Origin: Rhodoferax sp.
GTDB lineage: Bacteria > Pseudomonadota > Gammaproteobacteria > Burkholderiales > Burkholderiaceae_C
Assembly (NCBI GenBank): GCA_031291305.1
Contig: JARLJH010000019.1
Location: 1 to 64,000, forward strand
Direction of reading: 5' to 3'
Length of the DNA stretch: 64,000 nt
Positions 62,042 through 64,000 of this stretch are shown here, one piece after another. The notes below the pieces were generated by a model that ran no database searches, had not been told where the DNA came from, and saw only the letters and a list, made by a program, of their open reading frames with translations. Position numbers and translations under genes: made by a program. The number at the start of each line of letters is the position of its first letter. Position 1 is the first letter of the stretch.

Positions 62042-62065
62042 GCAAACGTTTGCGCAAACGTTTGC
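62042..62065. promoter_or_regulatory. Tandem LacI-family operator
   Basis: GCAAACGTTTGC occurs twice back to back, each a perfect 12-base palindrome with the AAACGTTT core typical of LacI/RbsR-family sites. It lies 110 bases before the substrate-binding protein gene and directly after a TATAAA that could be a -10 box, so repression of the importer is likely. The regulator gene is not in the window. Confidence 0.8.
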
Positions 62066-62174
62066 AGCCCTAGAATGTGCTGCGAAGATGTCAAAAATGG
62101 CACTCAACCCCATTTGCCGTCTTCCCTGGGTTAGAGACCGATAGCTTGTGATAACAATTTAAGGAGTTCCTCTC

Positions 62175-63128
62175 ATGAAATTTACCCGCCGCGCCGTTCA
62201 ATCCGCGATTGCCCTTAGTTTGCTGGGGGGGCTGTTTGCCACACCCAGCTTTGCGCAAGAAAAACCCAAAGTTGCTCTGGTGATGAAGTCACTGGCCAAC
62301 GAGTTCTTCCGCACCATGGAAGACGGTGCCAAGGCCCACAACAAGGCCAATGCTTCCAAATACATCCTGGTCTCCAACGGCATCAAGAACGAGACTGACA
62401 CAGCCGCACAGATTCGCATGGTGGAGCAGATGATTGCCCAAAAGGCCAATGCCATCGTGATTGCCCCGGCTGACTCCAAGGCTCTGGTGCCGGTGCTCAA
62501 GACCGCCATCGACAAAGGCATTCTGGTCGTCAACATTGACAACAAGCTCGATGCCGATGCGCAAAAAGAAAAAGGCATTCAGATTCCGTTTGCCGGTCCT
62601 GACAACCGTGCTGGCGCGAAGCTCGTAGGTGACTACCTGGCCAAATCCCTCAAGTCGGGCGACAAGGTGGGCATCATTGAAGGGGTCTCCACCACCTTCA
62701 ACGCCCAGCAGCGTACCCTGGGGTTCGAGGATGCCATGAAGGCCGCTGGCGTCACCGTGGTCGGTGTGCAGTCGGGCAACTGGGAAATCGACAAGGGCAA
62801 CACCGTGGCCTCCGGCATGTTGCGTGAGCATCCTGATCTGAAAGCCTTGCTGGCTGGCAATGACAACATGGCGCTGGGCGCAGTCGCTGCGGTCAAGGCC
62901 GCGGGTAAAACCGGCCAGGTGCAAGTGGTGGGTTACGACAACATTGGCGCCGTGAAGCCGATGCTCAAAGACGGTCGCATGCTGGCCACGGCAGACCAGT
63001 TTGGTGCCAAACAAGCGGTGTTCGGCATCGAGATTGCGCTGAAAGCCCTGAGCGAAAAGAAGAAACAGTCAGAAATGCCTGAGGCCATTCAAACCGACGT
63101 GGTGCTGGTGACCAAGGACAGCAAGTAA
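62175..63128 (+). CDS. Ribose-type sugar ABC transporter substrate-binding protein
   Basis: Periplasmic protein, 317 residues, RbsB family. A signal peptide (about 1-27, ending SFA) is followed by the type 1 periplasmic-binding fold: KVALVMKSLANEFFRTMEDG, IDNKLDADAQ, PFAGPDNRAGAKL and VGYDNIGAVKPMLKDGRMLA. AAGGAG lies before the ATG. The ATPase gene follows after 118 bases. The sugar (ribose, other pentose, or polyol) cannot be fixed by eye. Confidence 0.92.
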   Translation: MKFTRRAVQSAIALSLLGGLFATPSFAQEKPKVALVMKSLANEFFRTMEDGAKAHNKANASKYILVSNGIKNETDTAAQIRMVEQMIAQKANAIVIAPADSKALVPVLKTAIDKGILVVNIDNKLDADAQKEKGIQIPFAGPDNRAGAKLVGDYLAKSLKSGDKVGIIEGVSTTFNAQQRTLGFEDAMKAAGVTVVGVQSGNWEIDKGNTVASGMLREHPDLKALLAGNDNMALGAVAAVKAAGKTGQVQVVGYDNIGAVKPMLKDGRMLATADQFGAKQAVFGIEIALKALSEKKKQSEMPEAIQTDVVLVTKDSK

Positions 63129-63246
63129 GCAGATGTTGTAGTTGGTGTGCCAAGCGGCCGACTGGTGTGAAACTCCCCGCTAGTCGGCACCCGCTTGGCG
63201 TGCAAATCACTCGCCACTTTCTTTGAAACCTGAACGGGCTCAAGCC

Positions 63247-64000
63247 ATGCCGCTACCCCTTGCCACTCACGAGGCTGTCCTGACGATCACGGGCGTAGGC
63301 AAAACCTACGTCGCGCCAGTACTGCAGGATGTCAGCTTGAACCTGCATCCCGGCGAGGTGCTGGCCCTGACGGGCGAAAACGGCGCTGGCAAAAGCACCC
63401 TGGCCAAGATCATTTGCGGGCTTGAGTCGCCCAGCCAGGGCACGATGACGCTGGCCGGTCAGGCTTTTACCCCGTCTTCGCGGCGCCATGCCGAGAGTTT
63501 GGGGGTGCGTATGGTGATGCAGGAACTCAGCCTGATCCCCACGCTGACTGTGGCTGAAAACCTGCAGCTGGTCGACATGCCAAACCGCGGCAGATGGCAG
63601 GCCAACTGGATTGACCGCGACCGCCTCCATGCGCTGGCGGCGCAGCAACTCGCCAAGGTGGGCATTCAGTCCATCAACCCGGATATGTTGGTTTCGGAAC
63701 TGGGTATCGGGCAACAGCAAATGGTGGAGATTGCCCGTAACCTGCAGGACGACACCCGCGTGTTGATTCTGGACGAGCCCACGGCGATGCTCACCCCCAG
63801 CGAAACGAACCATCTGTTTGAGCAGATTGCACGGCTCACCGCTCAGGGTGTGGCCATTATTTATGTGTCGCACCGGCTGGAGGAACTCAAAGCCATGGCG
63901 GACACTCTGGCGGTTTTACGCGATGGCAAGTTGATCAAGGTGTGCCCGGTCGACAGCGTCACGGAGGACGGCATCATTCAGCTGATGGTGGGGCATTCGG
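63247..64000 (+). CDS. Sugar ABC transporter ATPase (RbsA-like), partial
   Basis: Open to the end of the window: 251 codons of the first of two expected ABC domains. Walker A GENGAGKST, signature LGIGQQQMVEIAR (degenerate, as in the RbsA/MglA group), Walker B VLILDEPTAML and the H-loop IIYVSHRLEEL are seen. ATG 63247 opens MPLPLATHEAVLTITGVGKT. Probably the energy subunit of the importer begun by the upstream binding protein; permease genes should lie beyond the window. Confidence 0.93.
   Translation, partial: MPLPLATHEAVLTITGVGKTYVAPVLQDVSLNLHPGEVLALTGENGAGKSTLAKIICGLESPSQGTMTLAGQAFTPSSRRHAESLGVRMVMQELSLIPTLTVAENLQLVDMPNRGRWQANWIDRDRLHALAAQQLAKVGIQSINPDMLVSELGIGQQQMVEIARNLQDDTRVLILDEPTAMLTPSETNHLFEQIARLTAQGVAIIYVSHRLEELKAMADTLAVLRDGKLIKVCPVDSVTEDGIIQLMVGHS

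Noticed and set aside
1-64000. tRNA or rRNA genes
   Set aside because: No cloverleaf with a conserved TTCGAATC-type arm or rRNA signature was recognised by eye in the intergenic stretches.

Overview
The window is 64 kb of a betaproteobacterial chromosome, most likely a Comamonadaceae member close to Rhodoferax. This is inferred from protein style (class I fumarase, a dapC-dapD pair, phaCAB, frequent TTG starts) and from a dispersed repeat of about 45 bp (core TAGCCC...ACAGCTA followed by a T-rich end). No rRNA, tRNA or CRISPR array was seen.

Region by region. 0.1-10.2 kb is housekeeping: nhaA, class I fumarase, murI, dapC, dapD, a PilU-type ATPase, prmB and an ABC-F ATPase. 10.3-38.9 kb is one long plus-strand polysaccharide locus. 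It holds dTDP-rhamnose genes (rfbBDAC), an outer-membrane export protein, a Wzz-type chain-length protein, GDP-fucose genes (gmd, fcl), a dTDP-3-amino-3,6-dideoxyhexose branch (a bifunctional acyltransferase/ketoisomerase plus a DegT-type aminotransferase), Wzx, a probable Wzy, six glycosyltransferases, two O-acyltransferases, a methyltransferase, and the initiating phosphoglycosyltransferase WcaJ. The layout indicates Wzx/Wzy-dependent assembly of a polymer likely to contain rhamnose, fucose and Fuc3NAc or Qui3NAc. GDP-mannose supply genes are not in the window.

The locus carries many toxin-antitoxin modules: vapBC sits between rfbB and rfbD and overlaps rfbD, two MNT/HEPN pairs bracket gmd, and ccdAB lies just past wcaJ. 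Between 21.95 and 23.58 kb is a gene graveyard: a gmd 3' remnant, an AlbA_2-type regulator with an internal deletion, a shredded DUF1016 nuclease gene and the first codons of a UDP-sugar dehydrogenase. Copies of the dispersed repeat separate several of these pieces. The GT2/wzy segment at 27.7-30.1 kb is visibly A+T-rich and looks recently acquired.

39.98-44.5 kb (minus strand) is a group 4 capsule type operon (yjbE/gfcA-like, yjbF/gfcB-like lipoprotein, then one 1177-residue protein) in which GfcC, YjbH/GfcD and a PAP2 phosphatase are fused. 44.6-48.3 kb is the phaC-phaA-phaB polyhydroxybutyrate operon on the minus strand.

48.4-58.2 kb is mixed: a small membrane protein, pgeF, a YcaO protein, an ABM monooxygenase, a fumarylacetoacetate hydrolase family enzyme, a NUDIX hydrolase, a DnaQ/GIY-YIG fusion, an OLD-family nuclease, a small tyrosine phosphatase and a zinc alcohol dehydrogenase. 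58.4-61.6 kb holds two secreted low-complexity proteins, a FecR/DUF6600 protein with an Ala/Lys repeat tail and an Ala-rich protein with a Gly/His tail. 62.0-64.0 kb starts a ribose-type ABC importer behind a double LacI-type operator and runs off the window inside the ATPase gene.
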